Below are positions 63,557 to 64,000 of a stretch of DNA of 64,000 nucleotides, in pieces. The notes under the pieces were generated by a model. That model ran no database searches. It was not told where the DNA came from and was given only the letters and a program-made list of their open reading frames with translations. Position numbers and translations under genes: made by a program. Location: NCBI GenBank assembly GCA_024449915.1, contig JAMZAV010001822.1, positions 1-64,000 of the forward strand. Direction: 5' to 3'. Source of the DNA: Sweltsa coloradensis (lineage: Eukaryota > Arthropoda > Insecta > Plecoptera > Chloroperlidae). How positions within the stretch are numbered: the first letter of the stretch is position 1; each line of letters starts with the position of its first letter.

Positions 63557-64000
63557 ACATTTAACATGGTATGAAATGTTTAATTATACATAACGGTAAG
63601 TTTATTTGCTAACGAATACTGAAACGTGGAGTTGAGTGCAAAATAGACTCCTTGATTGTAGGCCGGTCTGGAAGTTTTTAAGGAAATTTTGAAAAAAATC
63701 CCAGAAAATATGAACTTGTCATCACTTCTCATTTCTCAACACTAAAAGGGATCAAGTTCCCTAAAAATTTTCAGGAAAATAGAACTTGTTCCCCGGAACT
63801 CTTTCATTTATAAAATACCTTCCCCAGGCAGTCCATGCATGCTGTTCAAAGTGTTGTGGTCAAAATAAGGGTGCTGCCATTGCCATTACTAAAAGGTGGC
63901 CTTTAATCGAGTAAATTTGTTATACTCTTACCAGAGTACCGGGTACTGCAGTGTTGAAGGACACTGCTTTGGCAATAAAAAGCTACCTAAGTAAAAGATC
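63557..64000. other. Unannotated DNA to the window end
   Basis: No exon or element ends recognised. Confidence 0.4.

Overview
This is eukaryotic, AT-rich genomic DNA: GT-AG introns of several kb, no operons, dense interspersed repeats and many short tandem repeats. The only host gene I can recognise is TM9SF4 (transmembrane 9 superfamily member 4), clearly metazoan and close to vertebrate TM9SF4. Together with the repeat spectrum (hAT-type DNA elements, a Ty3/gypsy LTR element, tRNA-derived SINEs, ubiquitous TAGGCC/CCTAGG words) this suggests a marine invertebrate, possibly a deuterostome. The species cannot be fixed from the sequence.

Layout. 1-7.2 kb: non-autonomous DNA elements, several nested, no gene. 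7.3-35 kb: six exons of TM9SF4 on the + strand (7336-7613, 8363-8566, 16639-16794, 25849-26108, 33879-34062, 34710 to about 34964), i.e. the end of the lumenal domain plus the whole membrane domain; the 5' exons must lie upstream of the window. Its introns hold a SINE, a 5.4-kb intron-containing autonomous hAT transposon (9415-14795), several hAT-like non-autonomous copies with 8-bp target-site duplications (TSDs), a 4.6-kb gypsy-type LTR retrotransposon (20459-25101) with near-identical LTRs and 4-bp TSDs, and a LINE RNase H fragment. A segment of about 3.8 kb containing exon 4 (24841 to about 28650) is repeated directly as a noisier copy (28659 to about 32436) full of single-base indels; this looks more like an assembly artefact than biology. 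Exons 3 and 6 and the LTR element's coding region also carry single-base indels, so much of the window probably has residual long-read consensus error.

35-64 kb: no convincing host gene. It contains short MITEs, a decayed unidentified coding-like stretch (40.9-41.7 kb, - strand), a 7.1-kb imperfect palindrome (41980-49096) whose arms carry a dispersed repeat built from tandem units of about 150 bp, further copies of that repeat, tRNA-like repeats and SINEs, and a chain of nested inverted-repeat elements at 59.7-61.5 kb and 62.3-63.5 kb.

Most informative features: (i) more than a dozen hAT-like elements whose ends and 8-bp TSDs can be read directly, allowing insertion order to be reconstructed; (ii) a hAT-like element sitting exactly at the junction of a tandem direct duplication (17031-20228), one copy of which preserves the pre-insertion site of another hAT copy; (iii) the 7.1-kb palindrome; (iv) short words repeated inside elements (GATACGTGAGTTACC, AAAAATGATAC, GGTGGAGGTGCCGGGT, CCTAGGCCTAGG) whose role is unknown.
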